Positions 37,424 to 47,156 of a DNA stretch of 64,000 nt are shown in pieces. The stretch lies in NCBI RefSeq assembly GCF_041075285.1, contig NZ_CP163512.1, positions 2,170,001-2,234,000 of the forward strand. The letters run 5' to 3'. Below the pieces are notes generated by a model. The model was not told where the DNA came from. It searched no databases and saw only the letters and a program-made list of their open reading frames with translations. The stretch comes from Providencia rettgeri. Its GTDB lineage: Bacteria > Pseudomonadota > Gammaproteobacteria > Enterobacterales > Enterobacteriaceae. Every line of letters begins with the position of its first letter. Position 1 is the stretch's first letter. Both the position numbers and the translations under genes were made by a program.

Positions 37424-40042
37424 TTAGCTTTCTAATGCTTTAGTGATTTTTTCAAATAAATCACCCGAAAGGTTGTCTAACGCTTTCAATTGTTCAAGCA
37501 CCTTACGCATCTGGGCTTGACGCTTTTCATCATAACGTTTTAAACGGATGAGTGGTTCAATTAAGCGAGAAGCGACCTGTGGATTGCGTGTATTCAGATC
37601 CACCAGAATTTCATACAGGAACTGATAACCGCTGCTGTCCTCTGCGTGGAAGTTAACTGGGTTGCCTGCGGTAAATGCTCCAACTAACGAGCGAACACGG
37701 TTCGGGTTACTCATACTGAATGAACGGTGATTTAACAACTGACGCACTTTCGATAACGTGCCTTTTGCAGGGCTTGAACCTTGCAATGTAAACCACTTAT
37801 CCATCACCAAGCCATCATGGTGCCAACGTTCGTCAAAATCAGCCATCAATTGAGCATGGCAAGGTAATTGGGCCTCATTAGCTGCCGTTAATGCCGCCAG
37901 CGAATCGGTCATATTGTCTGCATTTTTATACTGCTCTTCGACCAGTTTATTCGCCATCGCAACATCATCATTCGACGCTAAATATTGCAAACAGACGTTA
38001 CGTAACGACCGTTTCGCAATGTCTTGATGATCGACACGGTAACCGTCAATATTAATCGAACGGTATACAGCCAAGAATTCATCAGACATTTCATTGGCTA
38101 ATCGATGATGAATAAAATTAACCACTTCATGGATGGCAACAGGATCGATTACTGTAAATAGTTCAGCAATTTCATTTTCTGATGGAAGCGTTAAGATCAA
38201 TGCCGCTAACGCAGGATCGACTGACTCACTCAATAAAACTGCACGAAAAGCATCAATCACAGACTCGGGTAAAATAAGTGCTTCACCTTTTTGGTACTTA
38301 GTCACATTGATTTTTGCGTAGTTATTAATCAGTTGTTGCGCCGCATCCCAACGTGAAAATTCATTACTCGCATGCTGCATCAAGAACGCTAATTGTTCAT
38401 CGGTATAGTGATAATCTAATTTAACCGGTGCTGAAAACTCGCGTAATAATGAGGGCACTGGCTGGCTTGGGACTTCATCAAATACAAAGGATTGCGTTTC
38501 TTGGGTAACATTAAGCACAGAATTCACTGCACTACCATCACGTTTTAATGGAATGACCGCCCCTTCCTCATCATATAGCTCAATATCCAGTGGAATATGC
38601 AGAGCATGTTTTTCGGTTTGATCTAACGTTGGGGGCGTCATTTGGCTAACATGCAGTGTATATTGCTGTTTCTCAGGCGAATATTCATCACGAACGGTTA
38701 ATACTGGCGTCCCCGATTGGCTATACCAGCGACGGAATAAAGACAGATCGACATTTGAGGCATCTTCCATTGCTTGTACAAAATCATCACAAGTCGCTGC
38801 ACTACCATCATGGCGATGAATATACAGTTGCATACCCGCTTGGAACATTTCTTCGCCCAGTAACGTGTGGATCATGCGAATAACTTCAGATCCTTTTTCG
38901 TAGACTGTTAATGTATAGAAATTGTTCATTTCTATCACTTTTTCAGGGCGGATTGGGTGCGCCATTGGGCTTGCATCTTCAGCAAACTGTGCCGCACGCA
39001 TGACTTTAACGTTATTAATGCGGTTCACTGAACGGGAGCCTAAATCGGAGCTAAATTCTTGATCTCGGAAAACGGTTAGCCCCTCTTTTAAGCTTAATTG
39101 GAACCAGTCACGACAAGTAATACGGTTACCTGTCCAGTTATGGAAATATTCATGACCAATCACAGATTCGATATTTAGGTAGTCTTTATCTGTTGCCGTT
39201 TCACTTTTCGCTAAAACATACTTGGAGTTAAAAACGTTCAAACCTTTATTTTCCATTGCGCCCATATTAAAGAAATCAACGGCGACAATCATATATATAT
39301 CAAGGTCATACTCTAAACCAAAGCGATCTTCATCCCATTTCATGGCGTTTTTAAGCGATTGCATCGCCCATGGGGCACGGTCTAAATTACCTTTATCAAC
39401 AAACAGTTCTAATGCGACTTCACGACCACTGCGGGTGACAAAAGTATCTTTTAATACATCAAAATCACCTGCGACTAATGCAAATAAATAACTGGGTTTT
39501 GGGAATGGGTCTTCCCACTTAACCCAATGGCGACCATTTTCTAATTCGCCTTCTGCAATACGGTTACCATTTGATAAAAGATAAGGATAACGTGTTTTAT
39601 CTGCTGTAATAGTTGTCGTATAACGTGCTAATACATCTGGGCGGTCTTGATAAAAGGTAATATGACGAAAGCCTTCAGCCTCACATTGCGTACATAACGC
39701 CTCTCCCGATACATACAAGCCTTCTAACGCGGTATTTTTTTCAGGGCTAATTTCATTCACAATACGCAGCGTAAAAGCTTCAGGTAATGATTTGATAATC
39801 AATTTACCTTCAGATTGTTGATAATCGCTCCACGCCTTACCCTCAATTTCAATACTCACCAATGATAAATCTTCACCATGCAGTTCAAGAGTGGAAGATT
39901 GTGGGTTAATACGCTTTACCTTACTCACTGCGGTTACCACTGTCTTAACAGGATCAAGGTTAAAATCGAGGTCAATCTCTGTAATCGTATAATCAGGTGC
40001 TTGATAATCCTGACGATATTTCGCTTGTCTTAACTGGGTCAT
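37424..40042 (-). CDS. pepN: Aminopeptidase N
   Basis: Protein of 872 residues, M1 zinc metallopeptidase. Exopeptidase site GAMEN at 261-265 and zinc site HEYFH with His297, Glu298, His301, then the distal Glu near 320 (SLKEGLTVFRDQEF); numbering coincides with E. coli PepN. Cytoplasmic main aminopeptidase. A superhelical C-terminal domain (from about 550) is present. Divergent from pncB. Confidence 0.98.
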   Translation of the reverse strand: MTQLRQAKYRQDYQAPDYTITEIDLDFNLDPVKTVVTAVSKVKRINPQSSTLELHGEDLSLVSIEIEGKAWSDYQQSEGKLIIKSLPEAFTLRIVNEISPEKNTALEGLYVSGEALCTQCEAEGFRHITFYQDRPDVLARYTTTITADKTRYPYLLSNGNRIAEGELENGRHWVKWEDPFPKPSYLFALVAGDFDVLKDTFVTRSGREVALELFVDKGNLDRAPWAMQSLKNAMKWDEDRFGLEYDLDIYMIVAVDFFNMGAMENKGLNVFNSKYVLAKSETATDKDYLNIESVIGHEYFHNWTGNRITCRDWFQLSLKEGLTVFRDQEFSSDLGSRSVNRINNVKVMRAAQFAEDASPMAHPIRPEKVIEMNNFYTLTVYEKGSEVIRMIHTLLGEEMFQAGMQLYIHRHDGSAATCDDFVQAMEDASNVDLSLFRRWYSQSGTPVLTVRDEYSPEKQQYTLHVSQMTPPTLDQTEKHALHIPLDIELYDEEGAVIPLKRDGSAVNSVLNVTQETQSFVFDEVPSQPVPSLLREFSAPVKLDYHYTDEQLAFLMQHASNEFSRWDAAQQLINNYAKINVTKYQKGEALILPESVIDAFRAVLLSESVDPALAALILTLPSENEIAELFTVIDPVAIHEVVNFIHHRLANEMSDEFLAVYRSINIDGYRVDHQDIAKRSLRNVCLQYLASNDDVAMANKLVEEQYKNADNMTDSLAALTAANEAQLPCHAQLMADFDERWHHDGLVMDKWFTLQGSSPAKGTLSKVRQLLNHRSFSMSNPNRVRSLVGAFTAGNPVNFHAEDSSGYQFLYEILVDLNTRNPQVASRLIEPLIRLKRYDEKRQAQMRKVLEQLKALDNLSGDLFEKITKALES

Positions 40043-40509
40043 AAGTAACCTTTTAATTCGTTATATTCGATATCGCACTACTTTGCTGCTTTATACAATA
40101 CTATAAGACACCGTAATGTGAACGGATTTGAGAAACATTTTCATCAGAAGAAGTTATCTATTTCTTAGTCAATGTTACTTTCTTAAAGTTAATAGTGGCT
40201 ATTTTGTTACAAAATCGTTTGTTTGTTGGTGCTATAGTACTATCAAATATTTCACGACATGTTAGTATCATTTCGTGATTAATCGTTTTGTATCTAAAAC
40301 ATTAGTCATTCTAGCTTCAAAATGGGTTTTCTTGGTATAACAGCTTTACGCAAAAGCAAATGAGCACATTAAGCTGAATATATCCCACCAATACAAACTG
40401 GTAGAATAACGCTTCTATCTTTCGTCAAAGTGGGTATACTTTTGCAACTTTAACGATTTAGCAAATTAGCTAATTAAGTAGATAAGCTCCGCGAGGATGT
40501 CTGCGCGCC
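40043..40509. promoter_or_regulatory. pepN-pncB divergent promoter region
   Basis: 467 bases between divergent genes. It must hold both promoters. No clear NadR palindrome, terminator or repeat was found by eye. Confidence 0.4.
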
Positions 40510-41724
40510 ATGAATTTAGACGCTACACCGATTATTACATCACTGCTCGATACCGATGCTTACAAGCTTCATATGCAGCAGGCAGTTTTCCACCGATACT
40601 ACCAAGTACCGGTTGTTGCTGAGTTCCGCTGTCGTAGCAGTGAACTCCTAGGCGTCTACGCCGATAAAATTAGGCAACAAGTTCAGTTGATGGAACATTT
40701 GTCCCTCACCGACGATGAATTTACATTTCTACGCCGCTTGCCTTTTTTCCAAGAAGACTACCTCTCTTGGCTAAAAACATTCCGTTTTAAACCTGAACAA
40801 GTCACTGTTTCTTCTAATGAGGATGGACAACTTGCCATTCGCATTAGTGGCCCGTGGCGCGAAGTGATCATGTGGGAAGTCCCACTCCTCGCCCTTGTCA
40901 GTGAAATTGTCCAACGAGATAGACACCCCGAAATCACGCCAGATGACGCGGTTAGCCAACTCAAAAAACTGTTAACTATTTTCTATGCTCAAGCCAACGA
41001 GAACCAATTAGACTTGTCTGGCTTTAAATTAATGGATTTTGGTACTCGCCGCCGCTTCTCTTACACGGTGCAATCAGCCATTGTTTCCATGTTGAAAAAA
41101 GAGTTTCCTTATCTTATTGGCACCAGTAACTACAAACTGGCCCATGAGCTTGATTTAATCCCTGTAGGTACACAAGCACACGAATGGTTCCAAGCGCACC
41201 AACAAATTAGCCCTGAGTTAGCCAATAGCCAACGGGAGGCTCTGCAAAGCTGGTTAGATGAATATCCAAATCATCTGGGTATTGCGTTAACGGACTGTAT
41301 CACCATGGATGCCTTCTTGCGCGACTTTGATATTGATTTTGCGAAGCGCTACCAAGGATTGCGCCACGATTCGGGCGATCCGATCGAATGGGGTGAAAAA
41401 GCCATTGCTCACTACCAAAAATTAGGTATTGATCCAATGAGCAAAACACTGGTGTTTTCCGATAGCTTAGACCTACAAAAAGCGCTCGACTTATACCGCT
41501 ATTTCCATCAACGGATCAACCTTGTGTTTGGCATTGGCACACGGCTAACCTGCAATATTCCTCATGTTACGCCGCTGAATATTGTGATCAAACTGGTCGA
41601 ATGCAACGGCAAACCTGTCGCTAAGCTCTCTGATAGCCCAGGCAAAACCATTTGTGAGGACGATGAGTTCGTTAACCAACTCAGAAAAGCCTTTGACCTC
41701 CCTAAAATGGAAAAAGCCAGCTAA
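40510..41724 (+). CDS. pncB: Nicotinate phosphoribosyltransferase
   Basis: Protein of 404 residues. It makes nicotinate mononucleotide from nicotinate and PRPP with ATP use, in the NAD salvage pathway. Family strings: [17 protein letters not shown] near the start, FGTRRRFSY (about 178) and [10 protein letters not shown] with the phosphorylated-His region, [20 protein letters not shown]. Start ATG 40510 follows a GAGGA ribosome site. Confidence 0.97.
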   Translation: MNLDATPIITSLLDTDAYKLHMQQAVFHRYYQVPVVAEFRCRSSELLGVYADKIRQQVQLMEHLSLTDDEFTFLRRLPFFQEDYLSWLKTFRFKPEQVTVSSNEDGQLAIRISGPWREVIMWEVPLLALVSEIVQRDRHPEITPDDAVSQLKKLLTIFYAQANENQLDLSGFKLMDFGTRRRFSYTVQSAIVSMLKKEFPYLIGTSNYKLAHELDLIPVGTQAHEWFQAHQQISPELANSQREALQSWLDEYPNHLGIALTDCITMDAFLRDFDIDFAKRYQGLRHDSGDPIEWGEKAIAHYQKLGIDPMSKTLVFSDSLDLQKALDLYRYFHQRINLVFGIGTRLTCNIPHVTPLNIVIKLVECNGKPVAKLSDSPGKTICEDDEFVNQLRKAFDLPKMEKAS

Positions 41725-41743
41725 TCCCCACCCGATTTCCATC

Positions 41744-41785
41744 GCTCTGCAGAAGAATATGCACTTTTTTTGTGCAGAGCTTTAA
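41744..41785 (+). terminator. pncB terminator
   Basis: GCTCTGCA and TGCAGAGC pair around a 21-base loop containing a T-run, followed by TTTAAAA, 20 bases after the pncB stop. Confidence 0.65.
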
Positions 41786-42059
41786 AACCCTCTTTTTCTT
41801 TTATTCACTTACTATTACTATAGTTTTTAAGCTCTAGGATCATCGTTCGATTCCACTGAAATTATTTATCGCGATTTTTTACTTGTTTCCTAACAAATGG
41901 CAAGTAACATAGAGCGTTGGCCCCTGAAATATGGGATTTCGTAAGTATATCCCTACTTAACTATTTTTACCGTCATACACGCCTTGTTTTGCACCTCAAT
42001 AATAAAGAAAGCTGCAATACAATGAACGAAATGGTTTTAATACAATTTGAATGGCATCC

Positions 42060-42177
42060 TAAATAATTCGAGTTTAGGAAGGCGGCAAGCAATTGAGCCC
42101 TAGGAGCATACACAAGTATGTGACTAGGGTCGGTTTGTGAAGCCAACGCATCTTCGGCTCGAAGTATGACGGATTGA
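42060..42177 (+). repeat. ERIC element
   Basis: The stretch AATAATTCGAGTTTAGGAAG, then GCGGCAAGC, CACAAGTATGTGACTAGGGT, AGCCAACGCATC and GAAGTATGACGG follows the enterobacterial ERIC consensus along its length (about 120 bp). It lies between the pncB terminator and asnS. The rest of 41786-42221 shows only the presumed asnS promoter region. Confidence 0.9.
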
Positions 42178-42221
42178 GATAGTCAAAGTAGATATTGTTA
42201 AATTTGAAGAGAGTGAATTAT

Positions 42222-43622
42222 ATGATAGTAGCGCCTGTAGTCGACGTACTGCAAGGCCGTGTGGCGGTAGGCTCTGAAGTCACCGTTCAAGGCTGGGTAC
42301 GTACAAGGAGAGATTCAAATGCGGGTTTTTCTTTCCTCGCCGTATATGACGGCTCATGCTTTAATCCGTTACAGGCTATCATTAATAATAATTTACAAAA
42401 TTATAATGACGAAGTCCTGCATCTCACTACGGGTTGTTCCGTTGAAGTCACCGGGACGGTAAAAGAGTCTCCAGGTCAAGGTCAATCATTTGAATTAGAA
42501 GCCAGCGCAGTCAAAGTCGTTGGTTGGGTTGAAGATCCTGACACCTACCCAATGGCGGCAAAACGCCATAGCGTTGAATTTTTACGTGAAGCGGCCCACT
42601 TGCGCCCACGCACTAACTTAATTGGTGCTGTTGCCCGTGTTCGCCACACCTTAGCACAATCTATCCATCGCTTCTTTGATGAGCAAGGTTACTTCTGGGT
42701 TTCAACGCCAATCATTACTGCTTCCGATACCGAAGGCGCCGGAGAAATGTTCCGTGTCTCCACTCTGGATTACAACAACTTACCGCGTAATGATAAAGGG
42801 GAAGTGGATTTCAGCGAGGATTTCTTTGGTCGCGAAGCATTTTTAACCGTTTCAGGGCAGCTAAATGGTGAAGCCTACGCAACGGCACTGAGCAAAGTGT
42901 ATACCTTTGGGCCAACATTCCGCGCTGAAAACTCTAACACCAGCCGTCACTTGGCGGAATTCTGGATGGTTGAGCCTGAAGTGGCGTTTGCAAACTTAGA
43001 TGATGTGGCAGGCCTTGCCGAAAAAATGCTGAAATTTGCATTTAAAGCAGCACTGACGGAACGCCGTGATGATTTAGAGTTCTTTGCACAACGGGTTGAT
43101 AAAGACGTTATCACCCGCTTAGAAAGCTTTATTAACTCTGATTTCGCGCAAGTTGACTATACGGATGCCATTAAAATCCTTGAAACTTGTGGTCAGAAAT
43201 TCGAAAACCCGGTTTACTGGGGAGTCGATATGTCATCTGAACATGAGCGTTATTTAGCAGAGCAACACTTTAAAGCACCGGTCGTGGTGAAAAACTACCC
43301 GAAAGATATCAAAGCCTTCTATATGCGCCTCAATGAGGACGGTAAAACGGTTGCTGCAATGGATGTTCTCGCACCGGGTATTGGTGAAATCATCGGGGGC
43401 TCACAGCGTGAAGAGCGTCTGGATATGCTAGATGCTCGCCTTGAAGAAATGGGAATGAATAAAGAAGATTACTGGTGGTACCGTGATCTGCGCCGTTACG
43501 GCACTGTGCCTCACTCAGGTTTCGGCCTTGGTTTTGAGCGCCTAGTTGCCTATGTAACAGGTGTTAGTAACGTGCGTGAAGTGATACCATTCCCTCGTAC
43601 ACCAAGAAACGCAGCCTTCTAA
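42222..43622 (+). CDS. asnS: Asparaginyl-tRNA synthetase
   Basis: 466 residues from ATG 42222 ([20 protein letters not shown]), the E. coli length; the frame extends nine codons upstream without homology. Class IIb synthetase: N-terminal OB-fold anticodon-binding domain (about 1-105), motif 2 ([22 protein letters not shown]) and motif 3 ([12 protein letters not shown]). It charges tRNA-Asn in the cytoplasm. Confidence 0.98.
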   Translation: MIVAPVVDVLQGRVAVGSEVTVQGWVRTRRDSNAGFSFLAVYDGSCFNPLQAIINNNLQNYNDEVLHLTTGCSVEVTGTVKESPGQGQSFELEASAVKVVGWVEDPDTYPMAAKRHSVEFLREAAHLRPRTNLIGAVARVRHTLAQSIHRFFDEQGYFWVSTPIITASDTEGAGEMFRVSTLDYNNLPRNDKGEVDFSEDFFGREAFLTVSGQLNGEAYATALSKVYTFGPTFRAENSNTSRHLAEFWMVEPEVAFANLDDVAGLAEKMLKFAFKAALTERRDDLEFFAQRVDKDVITRLESFINSDFAQVDYTDAIKILETCGQKFENPVYWGVDMSSEHERYLAEQHFKAPVVVKNYPKDIKAFYMRLNEDGKTVAAMDVLAPGIGEIIGGSQREERLDMLDARLEEMGMNKEDYWWYRDLRRYGTVPHSGFGLGFERLVAYVTGVSNVREVIPFPRTPRNAAF

Positions 43623-43642
43623 TTTCTGCGTGTTTATATTTA

Positions 43643-43679
43643 TTCACGAGCCTGCGAATGTTGGCTCGTGATTTTTAGC
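43643..43679 (+). terminator. asnS terminator
   Basis: ATTCACGAGCC and GGCTCGTGATT-type arms with a 9-base loop, then TTTTAG, about 20 bases after the asnS stop. Confidence 0.85.
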
Positions 43680-43975
43680 CCTGAAATACTTTCACTTTAT
43701 AACTATCCCATTTCGTTACATTAATTGCAGACATTTGATAAACAGATCACACTTTTTTACGTTATTGCCTTATAATTTCCCGTTATATTGCATCTACATT
43801 GATATTGTTAAGAATAATCTGCTTTTTTGCTTCGTTTTTGTTTTTTGCCATCCCAAAATCGTCAAACAAATTGATCTAAGTTGCTCAAAAAAAGCTCAAA
43901 TTGCCTCTCAAAAAAGTTCCCTAAATTTTGTAATATTTTTTAAACTGGTACGATGAGTGTTTATTTTTTACTCTA

Positions 43976-44018
43976 TTTTTTACATTTTGAAACATCTAGT
44001 TACCATTTGTTTCAGAAT
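43976..44018 (+). promoter_or_regulatory. OmpR-binding sites upstream of ompF
   Basis: TTTTTACATTTTGAAACATC fits the OmpR consensus (TTTACTTTTTGTAACAT type), and a second half-fitting site, GTTACCATTTGTTTCAGAAT, follows directly. The position, about 165-205 bases before the porin start codon, agrees with E. coli ompF. The rest of 43680-44180 is AT-rich leader and promoter. Confidence 0.75.
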
Positions 44019-44180
44019 CTTTGATTTTGTAGCACTTTGAGGGTAGATAAATTTATTTAGCAATGGAACACTGGTCGCCGACATAGACGACACTAATCTC
44101 TCATAAATAGTTCCAATTATTTTTGCGAATTATTTTTGGCAGTGGCAGGTGTCCGAATAACACCAATGAGGGTAATAATA

Positions 44181-45305
44181 ATGATGAAACGCAATATTCT
44201 TGCAATGGTTATCCCAGCTCTGTTAGCTGCTGGTGCAGCAAACGCAGCTGAAGTCTACAACAAAGACGGCAACAAGTTAGACGTTTACGGTAAAGTTGAC
44301 GTTCGTCACTACTTTGCAGATGGCAAAGGTAGCAATGGTACTAAAAGTGAAGATGGCGACGATTCACGCGTTCGTTTAGGTCTGAAAGGTGATACGCAAA
44401 TCACTGATCAACTGACTGGTTTTGGTCGTTTCGAGTGGGAAACAAAAACCAACAAAGGTGAAGACAACAACACCAATAAAAACCGTTTAGCATACGCGGG
44501 ACTGAAATTTGCTGATTTCGGTTCAATCGACTACGGCCGTAACTACGGTGTGGTATATGATACGGCTGCGTGGACAGACGTTCTGCCTTTATGGGGCGGC
44601 GATTCTATGGCGCAGACTGATACATTTATGACTGGTCGTAACCGCAACCTGTTAACTTACCGTAACAACAACGCGTTCGGTTATGTTGATGGTCTGAGTT
44701 TTGCTCTGCAATATCAAGGTAAAAACACTGAAACTAACAAATCAGGTGTTAGTGATGTTTATAAAAACAACGGTGACGGTTACGGTTTCTCAGCAGCTTA
44801 CGACTTAGGTTGGGGCGTAACTTTGGGTGGTGGTTATTCTAATTCTGCTCGTACTGAAAACCAAAAAACTAGCCAAGCTCGTGGTGACCGCGCTCAAGCG
44901 TGGAACGTGGGTGGTAAATTCGACGCTAACAACGTTTACTTAGCAGCGATGTATGGTGAGACTCTGAACATGACTCACTACGGTAGCAAAGATTTTATCG
45001 CTAACAAAACTCAAAACGTTGAGTTAGTGGCTCAGTACCTGTTCGATTTCGGTCTGAAACCATCTGTTGCTTACGTTCAGTCTAAAGGTAAAGACCTGCC
45101 AGGCTACGGTAACAAAGATATCCTGAAATATGTATCTGTTGGTTCTTACTACTACTTCAACAAAAACATGTCTGCAGTTGTTGATTACAAAATTAACCTG
45201 TTAAAAGACAATGACTTTACTAAAAACACAGCTAACGGTATCAACACTGATAACGGTATCAACACTGATAACGTAGTTGGTTTAGGTCTGATTTACCAAT
45301 TCTAA
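44181..45305 (+). CDS. ompF: General porin (OmpF/OmpC family)
   Basis: 374 residues from ATG 44181 ([22 protein letters not shown] signal peptide), preceded by GAGGGTAATAATA as in E. coli ompF; the longer frame from 44136 lacks homology. Sixteen-strand trimeric barrel: [18 protein letters not shown] start, constriction-loop L3 region with [16 protein letters not shown], and terminal Phe in GLGLIYQF. A tandem 18 bp repeat encodes NGINTD twice in the last surface loop. Orthology to ompF rests on synteny between asnS and aspC. Confidence 0.95.
   Translation: MMKRNILAMVIPALLAAGAANAAEVYNKDGNKLDVYGKVDVRHYFADGKGSNGTKSEDGDDSRVRLGLKGDTQITDQLTGFGRFEWETKTNKGEDNNTNKNRLAYAGLKFADFGSIDYGRNYGVVYDTAAWTDVLPLWGGDSMAQTDTFMTGRNRNLLTYRNNNAFGYVDGLSFALQYQGKNTETNKSGVSDVYKNNGDGYGFSAAYDLGWGVTLGGGYSNSARTENQKTSQARGDRAQAWNVGGKFDANNVYLAAMYGETLNMTHYGSKDFIANKTQNVELVAQYLFDFGLKPSVAYVQSKGKDLPGYGNKDILKYVSVGSYYYFNKNMSAVVDYKINLLKDNDFTKNTANGINTDNGINTDNVVGLGLIYQF
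45234..45269 (+). repeat. Tandem 18 bp repeat in porin loop 8
   Basis: Two perfect units of AACGGTATCAACACTGAT in frame, encoding [12 protein letters not shown], in the last surface loop of the porin. Such repeats change length by slippage. Confidence 0.9.
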
Positions 45306-45347
45306 TTATCAGTTAACTGATAAACTAGAAAACGGTAACATGTTTTT

Positions 45348-45375
45348 GCAAGCAGCGCCTCGGCGCTGCTTTTTT
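45348..45375 (+). terminator. ompF terminator
   Basis: AGCAGCGCC-TC-GGCGCTGCT followed by TTTTT, about 45 bases after the stop. Strong. The following 45376-45738 shows no gene and no clear repeat. Confidence 0.93.
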
Positions 45376-45738
45376 ATTGCCCCATTATGCCAATCTTTGT
45401 TTTACCTACCTTAAAACCCGTTCACCTTCCTATTTATCAACCCAAATCATCAATAAGACAGGTAAATACGCTGGCCTTATACATATTTCTGGTTGGATTA
45501 CATGCAATTTCTACCTAGCTCACAAGATCTCGCCAATTTTTCGTAAAACGGTTGGCAAAAGCCCTTTCACACGTTAACCTGAGAACTCGACTCGTTCGAC
45601 TAAACCCGTTTTCAGCTATACCCTGCATTAACCCGCTGTCAAGGCACCTGACAGGTAAGGTTGTCACAAGCTACCTTGCTTTGCCTTTACAACTCAGGTT
45701 TATGTTCGGTACCACAACAGAGCTTTGGAATCGACAAC

Positions 45739-46929
45739 ATGTTTGAGAAAATTATTTCTGCCCCCGCTGACCCCATTTTAGGTCTTGCTGATAGTTTCCG
45801 TGCTGATCCCCGCGAAAATAAAATTAACTTAGGTATTGGCGTCTACAAAGATGAATCAGGGAAAACCCCTGTACTTGATACCGTCAAAAAAGCAGAGAAA
45901 TTCCTGCTAGATAACGAAAATACCAAAAACTATCTTGCGATTAGCGGAATGCCAGAATTTGGCCGTGTAACACAAGAATTGTTATTCGGTGCACAACATG
46001 AAATTGTCACCTCAAAACGTGCACGCACAGCACAAGCACCGGGCGGTACGGGCGCACTGCGTATCGCGGCGGATTTTATTGCTAAACAAACCAATGCAAA
46101 ACGCGTTTGGATCAGCAACCCTACTTGGCCTAATCACAAAAATATTTTTGAAGCAGCAGGCTTAGACGTTTTAACGTATAACTACTATGATGCCGCCAAT
46201 CACGGTATGGATTTTGACGGTATGCTCAATAGCCTGTCATCCGCCGTTGCCGGTGATGTGATTGTACTGCACGGTTGCTGCCATAACCCAACGGGTATTG
46301 ACCCAACCGTAGAGCAATGGACAAAACTGGCCGCACTCTGTGCAGATAAAGGCTTATTACCTGTTTTTGACTTTGCTTACCAAGGCTTTGCAAAAGGCTT
46401 AGATGAAGACGCTGAAGGTCTGCGGATCTTCACCAAAAACAATCCTGAAATGATTGTGGCAAGTTCGTTCTCAAAAAACTTCGGTTTATATAACGAACGT
46501 GTTGGGGCCTGTACGATTATCGCAAAAGATAGCGATAACGCAGAGCGCGCATTTAGCCAAGCTAAAGCGGTTATCCGTGCAAACTACTCAAACCCACCTG
46601 CGCACGGTGCAGCAGTAGTGACCACCATCCTTTCTGATAATGCGTTAAAAGCAGAATGGATCCAAGAACTGACTGCAATGCGTGAACGTATTAAACGTAT
46701 GCGTCAGCTATTAGTCAAAACATTGGAAGAAAAAGGCGCTAAACAGGACTTCAGCTTCATTATCAACCAAAATGGTATGTTCTCCTTCAGTGGGCTGACA
46801 AAAGAGCAGGTAGAGCGTCTACGTAGCGAATTTGGCATCTATGCAGTGAGTTCTGGGCGTATTAACGTAGCAGGCTTAACACTGGAAAACATGGTTCCAC
46901 TGTGCGACGCCATTGTTAAAGTTTTATAA
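45739..46929 (+). CDS. aspC: Aspartate aminotransferase
   Basis: 396 residues from ATG 45739 ([20 protein letters not shown]), the E. coli length; the frame upstream to 45661 is not homologous. PLP enzyme exchanging amino groups between aspartate and 2-oxoglutarate. The PLP lysine is Lys246 ([15 protein letters not shown]), and the substrate-binding Arg lies in RINVAG near the end. In E. coli the next gene is ycbL/gloC; here a giant toxin gene intervenes. Confidence 0.98.
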   Translation: MFEKIISAPADPILGLADSFRADPRENKINLGIGVYKDESGKTPVLDTVKKAEKFLLDNENTKNYLAISGMPEFGRVTQELLFGAQHEIVTSKRARTAQAPGGTGALRIAADFIAKQTNAKRVWISNPTWPNHKNIFEAAGLDVLTYNYYDAANHGMDFDGMLNSLSSAVAGDVIVLHGCCHNPTGIDPTVEQWTKLAALCADKGLLPVFDFAYQGFAKGLDEDAEGLRIFTKNNPEMIVASSFSKNFGLYNERVGACTIIAKDSDNAERAFSQAKAVIRANYSNPPAHGAAVVTTILSDNALKAEWIQELTAMRERIKRMRQLLVKTLEEKGAKQDFSFIINQNGMFSFSGLTKEQVERLRSEFGIYAVSSGRINVAGLTLENMVPLCDAIVKVL

Positions 46930-46955
46930 GCGTTAGAATCATTTCTCTGACCGTC

Positions 46956-46979
46956 AAAAGGCACTGTAAAGTGCCTTTT
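46956..46979 (+). terminator. aspC terminator, proximal duplicate
   Basis: AAAAGGCACT-GTAA-AGTGCCTTTT followed by TT, 27 bases after aspC. The identical 24 bases recur at 47121-47144 after the repeat element. Confidence 0.92.
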
Positions 46980-47120
46980 TTGGTTGTTGACAAAGTGGGA
47001 TAAAAGCGTGGTTTTTCCCACTTTGTGTTATTAGGCGAAAATCACTATAGTGATTTTCCTAGTTTATTTTCAAAACCTATCCAACCTGCAGCCAAACATG
47101 TTATGTTTGGCTGCAGTCTG
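46980..47120 (+). repeat. Structured intergenic repeat, copy 2 (plus)
   Basis: Begins GGTTGTTGACAAAGTGGG and ends GCAGTCTG. Stems: CAAAGTGGGA/TCCCACTTTG, GAAAATCACTATAGTGATTT palindrome, and CTGCAGCCAAACAT-GTT-ATGTTTGGCTGCAG. Compared with copy 1, both arms of the last two stems changed together, so pairing is preserved. Bracketed by two identical copies of the aspC terminator. Confidence 0.88.
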
Positions 47121-47144
47121 AAAAGGCACTGTAAAGTGCCTTTT
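47121..47144. terminator. aspC terminator, distal duplicate
   Basis: Exact 24-base copy of 46956-46979. It stands 13 bases from the stop of the convergent toxin gene and may terminate both. Confidence 0.88.
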
Positions 47145-47156
47145 GTTGTTTTAGCA

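Noticed and set aside
43735..43956. 73-residue ORF before ompF
   Set aside because: Lies in the AT-rich porin control region; no homology; overlaps no known small RNA that I could recognise.
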